From the NCBI GenBank assembly GCA_016790515.1, contig JAEUOY010000101.1, forward strand, positions 1 to 36,774: 36,774 bases of DNA, read 5' to 3'. The notes under the pieces are model-generated. The model was not told where the DNA came from and did not search any database. It saw nothing but the letters and a program-made list of their open reading frames with translations. A program made the position numbers and the translations under genes. Each line of letters begins with the position of its first letter. Position 1 is the first letter of the stretch. This stretch comes from Burkholderiaceae bacterium (lineage in GTDB: Bacteria > Pseudomonadota > Gammaproteobacteria > Burkholderiales > Burkholderiaceae_C). Positions 17,731-25,592 of this stretch are shown piece after piece.

Positions 17731-17805
17731 ATGCAAGCCAGGCACCGCGGCCCGCGCTGGCGGTGCATCCCGGCCACCCCACCCGTCATCGAACTGGAGA
17801 CCTCC

Positions 17806-19455
17806 GTGAGCACAACCCAACACCTCAGCCCGGCGCCGCGCGCCGATGCCCCTGTCACCCGCCTGGATGCCGCCGTCATCGGCGCCGGCGTTGCCGGCCT
17901 GTACCAGCTGCACCGCCTGCGCGAGATGGGCCTGGCGGTGCGCGCCTACGACACCGCCTCGGGCGTGGGCGGCACCTGGTACTGGAACCGCTATCCCGGC
18001 GCGCGATTCGATTCGCAGGCCGAGGTCTACCAGTACTGGTTTTCCGAGGAGCTGTACAAGTCCTGGACGCCGAGCGAGCGCTTCCCGGCCCAGCCCGAGA
18101 CCGAACGCTGGCTGAACTTCGTCGCCGACAAGCTGGACCTGAAGAAGGACATCCAGTTCGACACCCGCATCGACCAGGCGAGCTGGAACGAAGCCACACG
18201 CCGCTGGGACATCGTCACCCAGCATGGCGAGCGCATCGAGGCGCAGTACCTGGTGTGCTGCCTGGGCATGCTGAGTGCGCCGCTGGCCGAGCGCTTCCCG
18301 GGTCAGGCCAGCTTCAAGGGCAGCATCCATCACACCGGGCTGTGGCCACGGCAGGGCGTCGACCTGAAGGGCAAGCGGGTGGCGGTGGTCGGCGTCGGCG
18401 CCACCGGGATCCAGGTGATCCAGACCATCGCCAAGGAGGTCGGCAGCATGAGCATCTTCGTGCGCACGCCGCAGTACGTGATCCCGATGCGCAACCCGCA
18501 GTACAGCCGCGCCGACTGGGAGCGCTGGGGCAGCCGTTTCCACGAGTTGAAGCAGCGCGTGCGCAACACCTTCTCGGGCTTCGACTACGACTTCGACGCC
18601 GGGCCCTGGGCCGACAAGACGCCCGAGCAGCGCAGCGCCGTGCTCGAGCGCCTGTGGGACGACGGCTCGCTGGCGCTGTGGCTGGCCTCGTTTCCCGAGA
18701 TGTTCTACGACGAGGCGGTGAGCCAGGAGGTCTCGGAGTTCGTGCGCGCCAAGATGCGCGACCGGCTGCAGCACGATCCCGCACTGTGCGACCTGCTGAT
18801 CCCCAGGGACTACGGCTTCGGCACCCACCGCGTGCCGCTGGAGAACCGCTACCTCGAGGTCTACCTGCAGGACAACGTGACCGCGGTGGACTGCCGCGCG
18901 ACACCGATCGAGCGCATCGTGCCCGAGGGCATCCAGACCGCCGACGGCAAGGTTCACGAGGTCGACGTGATCATCCTGGCGGTGGGTTTCGACGCCGGCT
19001 CGGGTGCGCTGACCCGCATCGACATCCGCGGCCGCGGCGGCCGCTCGCTGAAGGCGGAGTGGAAGAAGGAGATCCGCACCTCGATGGGCATGCAGATCCA
19101 CGGCTACCCGAACCTGTTCACCACCGCCGCACCGCTGGCGCCATCGGCGGCGCTGTGCAACATGACCACCTGCCTGCAGCAGCAGGTGGACTGGGTGACC
19201 GATTGCATCGCCTACGCGCGCCGGCACGGCAAGCAGGTGGTCGAGCCGACGCGCGAGTTCGAGCAGCGCTGGGTCGCCCACCACGACGAGACCGCGGCGA
19301 AGACCCTGGTCATGAAGACGAATTCCTGGTACCTGGGCTCCAACGTCGAAGGCAAGCCGCGGCGGCTGCTGTCGTACATCGGCGGCGTCGGCAACTTCAA
19401 CCGCCAGTGCGACGAGGTGGCGGCCTCCGGCTATGCCGGCTTCGCGATGAGCTGA
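17806..19455 (+). CDS. Baeyer-Villiger-type flavin monooxygenase
   Basis: A 549-residue class B flavin monooxygenase. The FAD-binding motif GAGVAG (26-31) is followed by GVGGTWYWNRYPGARFD, the Baeyer-Villiger fingerprint FKGSIHHTGLWP (170-181, fitting F-x-G-x-x-x-H-x-x-x-W-P) and a second Rossmann motif VVGVGATGIQVIQ for NADPH. It is close in layout to cyclohexanone/acetone monooxygenases, which insert oxygen next to a carbonyl to make an ester or lactone. The GTG start has GGAG 6 bases upstream and lies downstream of the sigma-54 transcription start. An esterase gene follows after 24 bases, which would hydrolyse the product. The ketone substrate cannot be read from sequence. Confidence 0.9.
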   Translation: MSTTQHLSPAPRADAPVTRLDAAVIGAGVAGLYQLHRLREMGLAVRAYDTASGVGGTWYWNRYPGARFDSQAEVYQYWFSEELYKSWTPSERFPAQPETERWLNFVADKLDLKKDIQFDTRIDQASWNEATRRWDIVTQHGERIEAQYLVCCLGMLSAPLAERFPGQASFKGSIHHTGLWPRQGVDLKGKRVAVVGVGATGIQVIQTIAKEVGSMSIFVRTPQYVIPMRNPQYSRADWERWGSRFHELKQRVRNTFSGFDYDFDAGPWADKTPEQRSAVLERLWDDGSLALWLASFPEMFYDEAVSQEVSEFVRAKMRDRLQHDPALCDLLIPRDYGFGTHRVPLENRYLEVYLQDNVTAVDCRATPIERIVPEGIQTADGKVHEVDVIILAVGFDAGSGALTRIDIRGRGGRSLKAEWKKEIRTSMGMQIHGYPNLFTTAAPLAPSAALCNMTTCLQQQVDWVTDCIAYARRHGKQVVEPTREFEQRWVAHHDETAAKTLVMKTNSWYLGSNVEGKPRRLLSYIGGVGNFNRQCDEVAASGYAGFAMS

Positions 19456-19479
19456 TTCACGACCCGAGGAGAACCTGCC

Positions 19480-20664
19480 ATGAATCCCCAACTCGAGACC
19501 GCCCTGGACGGGCTGCTGCAGCAGACCACCGGCCGCCACGGCGGCGTGCCCGGCGTCGTGGCGATGGTCAGCGACCGCAACGCCAACACCTACGAGGGCG
19601 CGGCCGGCGTGCGCCAGATGGGCCACGACGCGCCGATGACCACCGACAGCGTGTTCGCGATCTTCTCCACCACCAAGGCGCTCACCGCGACGCTGGCGAT
19701 GCAGCTGATCGAGGAGGGCCGGCTGCGGCTGTCCGACGAGGCCGGCCGCTACGTGCCCGAGATCGACCAGCTGCAGGTGCTGGACGGCTTCGACGCCGAG
19801 GGTCAGCCGAAGACCCGCGCGCCCAGGCGCCGGATCACCGTCAACGACCTGATGCTGCACGCCTCGGGCCTGTGCTACGAGTTCTTCAGCGCCGACGACC
19901 TGAAGTTCCGCACCGCGCGCAACATCCCGACGGTGGTGTCCAGCAGCTTCGAATCGGTGCGCACGGTGCTGCTGCACGACCCCGGCGAGGCCTGGACCTA
20001 CGGCGTCAACATCGACTGGCTGGGGCGCATCGTCGAGCAACTGCGCGGCCAGCGCCTGGGCGAGGTGATGCGCCAGCGACTGTTCGAACCGCTGGGCATG
20101 GTGGACATCGGCTTCCGGATGAGCGAATCCATGAAGGCGCGCCGCGCGGTGATCCACGACCGCGCCGCCGACGGCAAGCTCACGCCGCTGCCCGACCTGG
20201 TCCTGCCCGACCCGCCGGCGATGGACATGGGCGGCCACGGCCTGTATGCGACGGTGGGCGAGTACATGAAGTTCATCCGCATGCTGCTCAACGGCGGCGC
20301 CGGCCCGAACGGCCGCGTGCTGAAGGCCGAGACCGTCGACGCCATGGCGCAGGACGGGCTGAAGGCGCTGGGCCTGTCGGTGGGCGGCTGGACGAGCTCG
20401 ATCCCGTCGCTGAGCAATACCGGCGAGTTCTTCCCCGGCACGCCCAAGGGCTGGAGCTACAGCTTCATGGTCAACCGCGAGCGCACACCCAGCGGCCGCT
20501 CGCCCGGCTCGCTGATGTGGACCGGGCTGGCGAACAGCTTCTTCTGGATCGACCGCAGCGCCGGCCTCGGCGGCTATTGGGCAACGCAGATCCTGCCGTT
20601 CCAGGACGCGGCGTCGTACCCGGCCTTCGTCGAGTTCGAGACGCTGGTCTACCACCACCGCTGA
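19480..20664 (+). CDS. Serine hydrolase/esterase of the beta-lactamase (class C) fold
   Basis: A 394-residue protein of the beta-lactamase/EstB-like family. The nucleophile motif S-T-T-K (S63-K66, in FAIFSTTKALTA) is followed by Y174 in TYGVNIDWLG, the usual Tyr-x-Asn region, and a late W-T-G motif. No signal peptide is seen, so it acts in the cytosol. Family members are esterases and lactonases more often than true beta-lactamases. An AGGAG site lies at 19468-19472, and the gene follows the monooxygenase in a likely sigma-54-driven operon. This parallels ketone degradation routes where a Baeyer-Villiger ester is hydrolysed to an alcohol and an acid. Confidence 0.85.
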   Translation: MNPQLETALDGLLQQTTGRHGGVPGVVAMVSDRNANTYEGAAGVRQMGHDAPMTTDSVFAIFSTTKALTATLAMQLIEEGRLRLSDEAGRYVPEIDQLQVLDGFDAEGQPKTRAPRRRITVNDLMLHASGLCYEFFSADDLKFRTARNIPTVVSSSFESVRTVLLHDPGEAWTYGVNIDWLGRIVEQLRGQRLGEVMRQRLFEPLGMVDIGFRMSESMKARRAVIHDRAADGKLTPLPDLVLPDPPAMDMGGHGLYATVGEYMKFIRMLLNGGAGPNGRVLKAETVDAMAQDGLKALGLSVGGWTSSIPSLSNTGEFFPGTPKGWSYSFMVNRERTPSGRSPGSLMWTGLANSFFWIDRSAGLGGYWATQILPFQDAASYPAFVEFETLVYHHR

Positions 20665-20890
20665 GCGGCAGCGCTGCCTGCCGCGCTGCAGCGCCATCGC
20701 CGGCCGCTGCGCCAGCGCAGCGGCTGCGGGCGCTGCTCGCCGGCGCGCTCCCTGAGATCACCGCCTGGCGCGACCGTTCGACAGCCGCCACGTTTCGAGG
20801 CGCTGTGGTCTCCCGAGGTGTTCCGAGCGGCGCGAGGGCCGAAGTACCTGCCCGCTCGCGCCGGATCGAGTCGAGCGCGGTGGCCGCGGT

Positions 20891-21256
20891 TCAGCGTCCG
20901 GCCGGCGCCATCGGCGGGCAGGGCCCGGGGTCTTCTTCCTCGCGCACCCAGGTCGGCGGCTGGACACCCGTGGGGTCCACCAGCGCCAGGCGCTGGCGGC
21001 CACCCTGGTCCACGCGGATCAGCTGCGGCTCGTAGTACGCTGCGGGCACCTCGCCCCACATCGCCTCGGCCATCAGCAGGTCGATCTCGGCCCGCCCCTG
21101 GTGCTGCCACAGCAGGTCGTCGTCGAAGGCCTGCATGGCCGGCACCGCGACCCCAGCCGCCAGCGACAGCAGCGCGACCGCGGCCAGGCTGGCGGTCGCC
21201 CAGCGGGCACCGCGGGAACGCAGCGAAGGCGGCACCGGGTTCATGTCGTGGCTCAT
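20891..21256 (-). CDS. Small membrane-anchored protein, function unknown
   Basis: A 121-residue protein that I do not recognise. A hydrophobic segment at about residues 18-42 (ATASLAAVALLSLAAGVAV) makes it a signal-anchored or secreted protein. The rest is polar with a Pro-rich C-terminus. There is a second in-frame ATG at codon 5. It lies 15 bases downstream of the BON lipoprotein gene on the same strand and may be co-transcribed. The coding frame has the high G/C third positions of its neighbours. Confidence 0.5.
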   Translation of the reverse strand: MSHDMNPVPPSLRSRGARWATASLAAVALLSLAAGVAVPAMQAFDDDLLWQHQGRAEIDLLMAEAMWGEVPAAYYEPQLIRVDQGGRQRLALVDPTGVQPPTWVREEEDPGPCPPMAPAGR

Positions 21257-21271
21257 GGGTCGAGTCCGACG

Positions 21272-21613
21272 TCAACCCTTGCGCACGACGATGTCGTTGC
21301 GCACGGCCATCACGCCGGAGGTCTCGCGGGCCAGCCTGGCGGCGGCGTCCTTCTCGGACTCGTCCTTGGCGAAGCCCGAAAGCTGGACCACGCCCTTCAG
21401 CGTCTCGACGCTGATGGCCATCGCGCTGACGGTCGGGTCGGCGGCGAACTTGGCCTTCACGCGGGTGGTCAGGGTCGCGTCGTCGATGTACGAGCCCACG
21501 GGCTGCTGGTCGCGCACGACGGCACAGCCACCGGTGGCCAGCGCCAGCGTCGCGGTGGCGGCGGCCACCAGGATCAGGCGCGGTGCGAAGGTGTTCGGCT
21601 TGCGGGTGTTCAT
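21272..21613 (-). CDS. BON-domain (putative lipo)protein
   Basis: A 113-residue exported protein. The N-terminal hydrophobic stretch LILVAAATATLALATGGC could be a lipoprotein signal with C33 as the modified Cys, although Thr at -3 is not a canonical lipobox residue. The remainder is one BON domain (DDATLTTRVKAKFAADP, then VETLKGVVQLSGFA and AVRNDIVVR), as in OsmY and related envelope-stress proteins thought to bind membranes. ATG 21613 has GAGGAG upstream. It is followed by the small membrane protein and preceded by DUF1328 on the same strand. This BON/DUF1328 neighbourhood suggests an envelope-stress role. Confidence 0.8.
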   Translation of the reverse strand: MNTRKPNTFAPRLILVAAATATLALATGGCAVVRDQQPVGSYIDDATLTTRVKAKFAADPTVSAMAISVETLKGVVQLSGFAKDESEKDAAARLARETSGVMAVRNDIVVRKG

Positions 21614-21827
21614 GGTCGATCTCCTCGGGGTGAGGTGGGTGCATGACGGCTGTGGCGGGATCGGCCCGCGCTGCGTGCCGTCGGTCGATTTCCCGGTCGC
21701 GGCGTGCCGGCTCATGTTCCGGGGCGGATCGAGGCTGCTGCCGGCAGACGCGGCGGTGTGGGCGGAGGTGCCGGGCACGGGACGCTTCTTCGGATAGGCA
21801 GGCGTGTACCGGTGCCGCGGCCTGCGC

Positions 21828-21995
21828 TCAGCGCGGGCCGCGCAGGGCGTTGATCAGGAAGCCGCCGACGGCCAGGATCAGGAACACCACGAACAGGATC
21901 TGGGCGATCCCTGCGGCGCCGGCGGCGAGGCCGGTGAAGCCGAACAGCGCGGCGATCAGCGCGATGACGAAGAAGACGACGGCGTAGTGCAGCAT
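21828..21995 (-). CDS. DUF1328 small membrane protein
   Basis: A 55-residue very hydrophobic protein of the DUF1328/UPF0391 (YtjA-like) family. Two membrane helices (residues 4-22 and 29-50, [18 protein letters not shown] and [15 protein letters not shown]) account for nearly all of it. ATG 21995 has AGGAG 6 bases before the start. Members are often induced in stress, but the function is unknown. It lies between the histidine kinase gene and the BON gene on the same strand, with a 148-bp gap from the kinase. Confidence 0.85.
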   Translation of the reverse strand: MLHYAVVFFVIALIAALFGFTGLAAGAAGIAQILFVVFLILAVGGFLINALRGPR

Positions 21996-22119
21996 GGTGG
22001 ACTCCTGGGTTGGCTTCCCTGGGACGCTCTCGGGTCGGTTGCGGGAGCCTTCAGCTTGCGCGCCGCGCATTGCCGCCGCCATCAGCGGGCGGGCCGAGCC
22101 GTTGTAGGACAGCAGGAAG

Positions 22120-22143
22120 GCGCGCCCGGCGCGCCGGGCGCGC
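22120..22143 (-). terminator. Perfect 24-bp palindrome after the histidine kinase gene
   Basis: Bases 22120-22143 form a perfect 24-bp self-complementary G/C sequence (GCGCGCCCGG and its inverse) directly after the kinase stop codon at 22144-22146. On the minus strand it would fold into a very stable hairpin, so it may terminate or protect the kinase transcript. It is not followed by a T-run, so intrinsic termination is uncertain. Confidence 0.4.
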
Positions 22144-23544
22144 TCAGAGCGCGTCGGGGGCCGGGGCCGCGTCGCCGGTGGCGCTCGCGCGCAGCGGCAG
22201 GCGCGCCGTCACCGTCGTGCCGGCACCGGGCCGGCTGGCGATGAGCAGGCTGCCGGCGCAGCTTTCCATGCGGAAGCGCATGCCGGCCAGACCGCGGGCG
22301 CGCAACGGCACCTGCGCGGTGTCGAAGCCCACGCCGTCATCGCAGACCTCGAGCACGGCATCGCCGTCGACGGCACCGTCGACCGCCACGCGCGCCAGCC
22401 GAACCTGCACGCGCGTGGCCTTGGCATAGCGCGTGATGTTCGTGAGGCTCTCCTGCAGCACGCGGTACAGCGTGATCTCGCGCTCGTCGTCGAGCTCGAT
22501 CTCCTCGATCTGCGCCTGCACGGCCAGGCCGCTGCGCTCGGCGAAGTCGGCGGCCAGGCCTTCGAGCGCGATCTTCAGGCCCAGGTTGCTCAGCGCGGAC
22601 GGCCGCAGGTCCTCGATGATGCGGCGCTTCAGCGCGATCACCGAGTCCAGCGTCTGCACCAGGTGCGCCACGCGCTCCTCCAGTTCGGGCGTGCGCTCGC
22701 CGCCGATCTCGCGCAGCGGGCGGCGCAGCCGCGCGAGGTCGAGCTTGGCCGCCGTGAGCAGGCCGCCCAGCTCGTCGTGCAGCTCGCGCGCGAGGTGGCT
22801 TCGCTCGTCCTCCCGCGCGGCCTGGAGGTGCTGGGCGATCCGGCGCAGGTCGGCGGTGCGTCGGGCGACTTCGGATTCGAGCTTGTCGCGCTCGCCGCGC
22901 AGCGCCTGCGCCTGGGCGGCGCGCTCGATCTCGCGCTGGCGCGACTGGCGCATGTACAGCGACATCGCCATCACGCTGATCAGCAACAGGCCGGCGATGG
23001 CCAGGCGGCCCAGCGCCAGGGTGTCCAGCAGCGCCGCGCGCTGCTGCTTCATGCGCGCGGCCTCGGTGGCCACCGCGTCGGTGACCAGCGACTCCAGCGC
23101 GCGCATGTACTCGCCGCCGATGCCGCTCTTGACCAGTTCGTGGGCCGATTGCACGCGGCCCTCGCTCATCAGCTGGATGGTGGTGGCCATCTCGGCCAGC
23201 TTGCGGCGCGTCAGCTCCTCGGCCTCGCCGGCGGCGGCGGCGCGCTGCGGCGAGTCGCGGTAGGCCTCGCGCAGCCGGGCCAGCAACGGCTCGACCTGCT
23301 GCTGCGCTTCGTGGAAGGGCTCGGTGTCCGCCGGGTCGCCGGTGAGCAGGTAGCCGCGTTGGGCGTTCTCGGCGCGCAACATGGTGGTGCGCAGCTGCTG
23401 CAGCTGCACGCGCGATTCGAGCAGCACGTCGTCGCGGGCCAGCGCCGCCCGGGCGCGGTGGATCGCCCACTCGTTGACGAGCAGCAGGCAGGTCGCGCCC
23501 ACGAGCGCCACGGCGACGGTGATCAGGCGCGAGCGGTCGGCCAC
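22144..23544 (-). CDS. CHASE3-type sensor histidine kinase (HisKA_3)
   Basis: A 466-residue membrane sensor. TM1 spans about residues 8-26 and TM2 about 181-199. The loop between them has CHASE3 features ([19 protein letters not shown]). A coiled coil follows, then the HisKA_3 dimerisation box [12 protein letters not shown] with H256 as phosphoacceptor, and a GHKL ATPase domain ([33 protein letters not shown]). NarL-type kinases signal to LuxR-type regulators such as the one at 23971-24609. The lone receiver at 23555-23935 sits 10 bases upstream and is probably in the same operon. The stimulus is unknown. Confidence 0.9.
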   Translation of the reverse strand: MADRSRLITVAVALVGATCLLLVNEWAIHRARAALARDDVLLESRVQLQQLRTTMLRAENAQRGYLLTGDPADTEPFHEAQQQVEPLLARLREAYRDSPQRAAAAGEAEELTRRKLAEMATTIQLMSEGRVQSAHELVKSGIGGEYMRALESLVTDAVATEAARMKQQRAALLDTLALGRLAIAGLLLISVMAMSLYMRQSRQREIERAAQAQALRGERDKLESEVARRTADLRRIAQHLQAAREDERSHLARELHDELGGLLTAAKLDLARLRRPLREIGGERTPELEERVAHLVQTLDSVIALKRRIIEDLRPSALSNLGLKIALEGLAADFAERSGLAVQAQIEEIELDDEREITLYRVLQESLTNITRYAKATRVQVRLARVAVDGAVDGDAVLEVCDDGVGFDTAQVPLRARGLAGMRFRMESCAGSLLIASRPGAGTTVTARLPLRASATGDAAPAPDAL

Positions 23545-23554
23545 GGGCAGCGCA

Positions 23555-23935
23555 TCACGGCTCGGCGGCGCGTTCGAGGCAATGCTCGATCAGCGCGTCG
23601 ATCTCGCCGGACTTGTCGAACACCCGGCTGGCGCCCAGCGCCAGGCACTGGCGGCGCATCGCCGGCGTGGCGTGGTTGGTCAGCACCACGCGCTCGATCG
23701 GGCTGCCCTGGGCCTGCAGCGCGCGCAGCACGTTCAGGCCCGAGCCGCGGACCAGGACGATGTCGACGATGGCGATGTCCACCGGCGCCTCGGGCGTGCT
23801 CAGCAGGCGCAGCGCGCCGGCCTCGTCCGCGGCCGTGGCCACCACCGTCAGCGACGTCATCTCCTCCAGCGCCGCGATCAGGTTCTCGCGGATCACCGGG
23901 CTGTCTTCGACCAGGATCGCTTTCAAGGCCTTCAT
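23555..23935 (-). CDS. Stand-alone receiver-domain response regulator
   Basis: A 126-residue CheY-like receiver with no output domain. The acidic pair is E10/D11, the phosphoacceptor is D58 (IAIVD), and the switch Thr and conserved Lys appear in VVLTNHA and VFDKSGE. It lies 35 bases after the LuxR-type regulator and 10 bases before the histidine kinase, which suggests a three-gene relay. A single-domain receiver may serve as a phosphate sink or a protein-protein switch. It acts in the cytosol. Confidence 0.85.
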   Translation of the reverse strand: MKALKAILVEDSPVIRENLIAALEEMTSLTVVATAADEAGALRLLSTPEAPVDIAIVDIVLVRGSGLNVLRALQAQGSPIERVVLTNHATPAMRRQCLALGASRVFDKSGEIDALIEHCLERAAEP

Positions 23936-23970
23936 GACCGGAGCTGGCGCCGTTTCACGGACTCGATCGA

Positions 23971-24609
23971 TCACTGGACGAGGCCGTTCTTCAGGGCGTA
24001 GTAGGTCAGGTCGCTGTTGGTCTTCAGGTCGAGCTTGTCCAGCACCCGGCTGCGGTAGGTGCTGACCGTCTTCACGCTCAGGCACAGGCTGTCGGCGACG
24101 TGGCCCACGGTCTCGCCCCGGGCCAGGCGGAGAAACACCTGCAGCTCGCGCTCGGACAGGCCCTGGTGCGGGGCTGCCGCCGCATCGCCGCCGCGACCCA
24201 GCGATTCGGCCAGCAGCTCGGCCACTGCCGGCGTCACGTACTTGCGGCCGCGCGCGACCGTGCGTACCGCGGTGGCGATTTCCGCGGGGTCGCATTCCTT
24301 GTTCAGGTAGCCGCTGGCGCCCTGCTTGATCAGCGCAACGGCGTAGTGCTGCTCCGGGAAGCCGCTGAGGATGATCACCGGCAGCTCCGGGAAGCGCGCC
24401 TTGATCGCCTGCAGTGCATCGACGCCGCCCTGCCCCGGCATCGACAGGTCCATCAGCAGCACGTCGACCTCGGCCCGGCGCGCCAGTTCCAGCGCCTCAT
24501 GGCCGTTGGCGGCCTCGCCGGTGACGCGCAGGTCCACTTCTTCCGACAGGAACTCGCGCAGTCCCCTGCGCACGATGTGGTGGTCGTCGACGATGCCGAT
24601 GCGGATCAT
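23971..24609 (-). CDS. NarL/FixJ-family response regulator
   Basis: A 212-residue two-domain regulator. The receiver (1-120) has the acidic pair D8/D9, phosphoacceptor D54 (LLMDLSMPG), switch residue S in IILSGFPEQHYA and the Lys in GYLNKE. The LuxR-type HTH (LSERELQVFLRLARGETV, then SLCLSVKTVSTYRSRVLDKL) covers about residues 147-205. It is the first gene of a kinase/regulator operon on the minus strand, and a 14-bp palindrome lies about 90 bp upstream. The partner kinase at 22144-23544 is of the matching HisKA_3 class. Confidence 0.92.
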   Translation of the reverse strand: MIRIGIVDDHHIVRRGLREFLSEEVDLRVTGEAANGHEALELARRAEVDVLLMDLSMPGQGGVDALQAIKARFPELPVIILSGFPEQHYAVALIKQGASGYLNKECDPAEIATAVRTVARGRKYVTPAVAELLAESLGRGGDAAAAPHQGLSERELQVFLRLARGETVGHVADSLCLSVKTVSTYRSRVLDKLDLKTNSDLTYYALKNGLVQ

Positions 24610-24697
24610 GGGTCAGCGGGCAGCATGGCCGGAGCCGGGATGCACAGTGTGCCCCGGCTGATCAGCGGCGGGTGCCGGACGACGCGGCGCGCAGGGA

Positions 24698-24711
24698 TAG
24701 GACATGTCCTA
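24698..24711. promoter_or_regulatory. Perfect palindrome TAGGACATGTCCTA, candidate operator
   Basis: A perfect 14-bp palindrome in the 265-bp gap between the GST and the NarL-type regulator, about 90 bp before the regulator's ATG. The half-site TGTCCTACA is repeated (minus strand, 22103-22111) upstream of the DUF1328 gene. It may be a binding site for the NarL-type regulator, but no consensus of that protein is known to me. Confidence 0.4.
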
Positions 24712-24874
24712 CAGGGGCGGCGTCCGGACCCCGGCGGCACGGCCGGCGCCGCGTTCGGGGTGGCCGCGATGCGGCGCTCGACCGGCCTCGGCATCGGCCG
24801 GGTCGCCCGCTGGGCGCTTCGACCCTCGCATCCGGTCGGACGGTCGCGGTCGCGCGGACTCCTGCGCCGGCCAC

Positions 24875-25507
24875 CTACAGCGCCATCGCCGGCCTCAGCG
24901 CCATCGCCGCGCGCCAGCGCTGCAGGTGCGGATGCGGCTCGCCGGCGCGCACCTTGACGATGCGGGCGAAGTCCACCGCCACCACCGCGGTGATGTCGGC
25001 GACGCTGAAACGGCCGGCGGCGACGAAGTCGCGGCCGGCCAGGCGGTCGTCGAGCGTCACGAAGAACTGCTGCACCCGGGCCAGCCCGCGCTGCGCCAGC
25101 TCGGGGATCTGCGGGTAGCCCACCGGCCCGGGCAGCGCCCGGCCGGCCATCGCCGGCGTGCTGTTGCGCAGCGCCTCGGCGATCGCCAGCAGGCCTTCGA
25201 ACTCGATGCGCCAGTTCCAGCTGGCGATCTCGGCCTTTTCCGCCGGCGTCGTGCCCAGCAGCGGCGGCTGCGGGTAGCGGGCCTCCAGGTAGGCGGTGAT
25301 CCCGGCGTTGTCGGTCAGCAGCAGGCCGTCGTCGGTGCGCAGCGCCGGCACCGTGCACTGCGGGTTGACCTGCCGGTAGGCGTCGCCGAACTGCTCGCCC
25401 TTCATCAGGTCGACCGCCACCGTGTCGTGGGCCAGACCCTTCTCGGCCAGCAGGATTCGGGCGCGGCGCGGGCTGGGCGCGGTGGCGCAGTCGTACAGGG
25501 TGAGCAT
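24875..25507 (-). CDS. Glutathione S-transferase family protein
   Basis: A 210-residue cytosolic GST-fold protein. The N-terminal thioredoxin-like domain includes LYDCATAPSPRRARILLAEKG, with a Ser/Cys-type active-site region, the cis-Pro motif CTVPAL and the glutathione-contact DNAGITAYLE. The helical C-terminal domain ends with FSVADITAVVAVDFARIV and an N-capping-box-like segment. It is probably involved in conjugation or isomerisation of an electrophile. GGAG lies about 10 bases before ATG 25507. It sits 85 bases after the Bug protein gene on the same strand and may be read through from it. Confidence 0.85.
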   Translation of the reverse strand: MLTLYDCATAPSPRRARILLAEKGLAHDTVAVDLMKGEQFGDAYRQVNPQCTVPALRTDDGLLLTDNAGITAYLEARYPQPPLLGTTPAEKAEIASWNWRIEFEGLLAIAEALRNSTPAMAGRALPGPVGYPQIPELAQRGLARVQQFFVTLDDRLAGRDFVAAGRFSVADITAVVAVDFARIVKVRAGEPHPHLQRWRAAMALRPAMAL

Positions 25508-25531
25508 CGTTTGTCTCCGTAGCCGGTTGAC

Positions 25532-25550
25532 CGGCGCCGCGGGGGCGCCG
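25532..25550 (-). terminator. G/C hairpin between the Bug and GST genes
   Basis: CGGCGCC (25532-25538) and GGCGCCG (25544-25550) form a 7-bp perfect stem with a 5-base loop. No T-run follows on the minus strand, so it may attenuate rather than stop transcription from the Bug gene into the GST gene. Confidence 0.3.
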
Positions 25551-25567
25551 CTGCGATGCTAAACCCC

Positions 25568-25589
25568 AGGCCCCCCAGGCCCCCCAGGC
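25568..25589. repeat. Short tandem repeat AGGCCCCCC
   Basis: The 9-bp unit AGGCCCCCC occurs twice (25568-25585) plus a partial third copy, just after the Bug gene stop. It is in non-coding DNA and looks like simple slippage. No function is suggested. Confidence 0.6.
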
Positions 25590-25592
25590 GCT

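Noticed and set aside
17731-17805. Upstream ATG at 17731 as the monooxygenase start
   Set aside because: It lies between the -12 element and the expected transcript start and has no ribosome binding site. The GTG at 17806 has GGAG 6 bases upstream.
19480-20664. True beta-lactamase (antibiotic resistance)
   Set aside because: There is no signal peptide, and the gene is in operon with a Baeyer-Villiger monooxygenase. The EstB-like esterase interpretation fits better.
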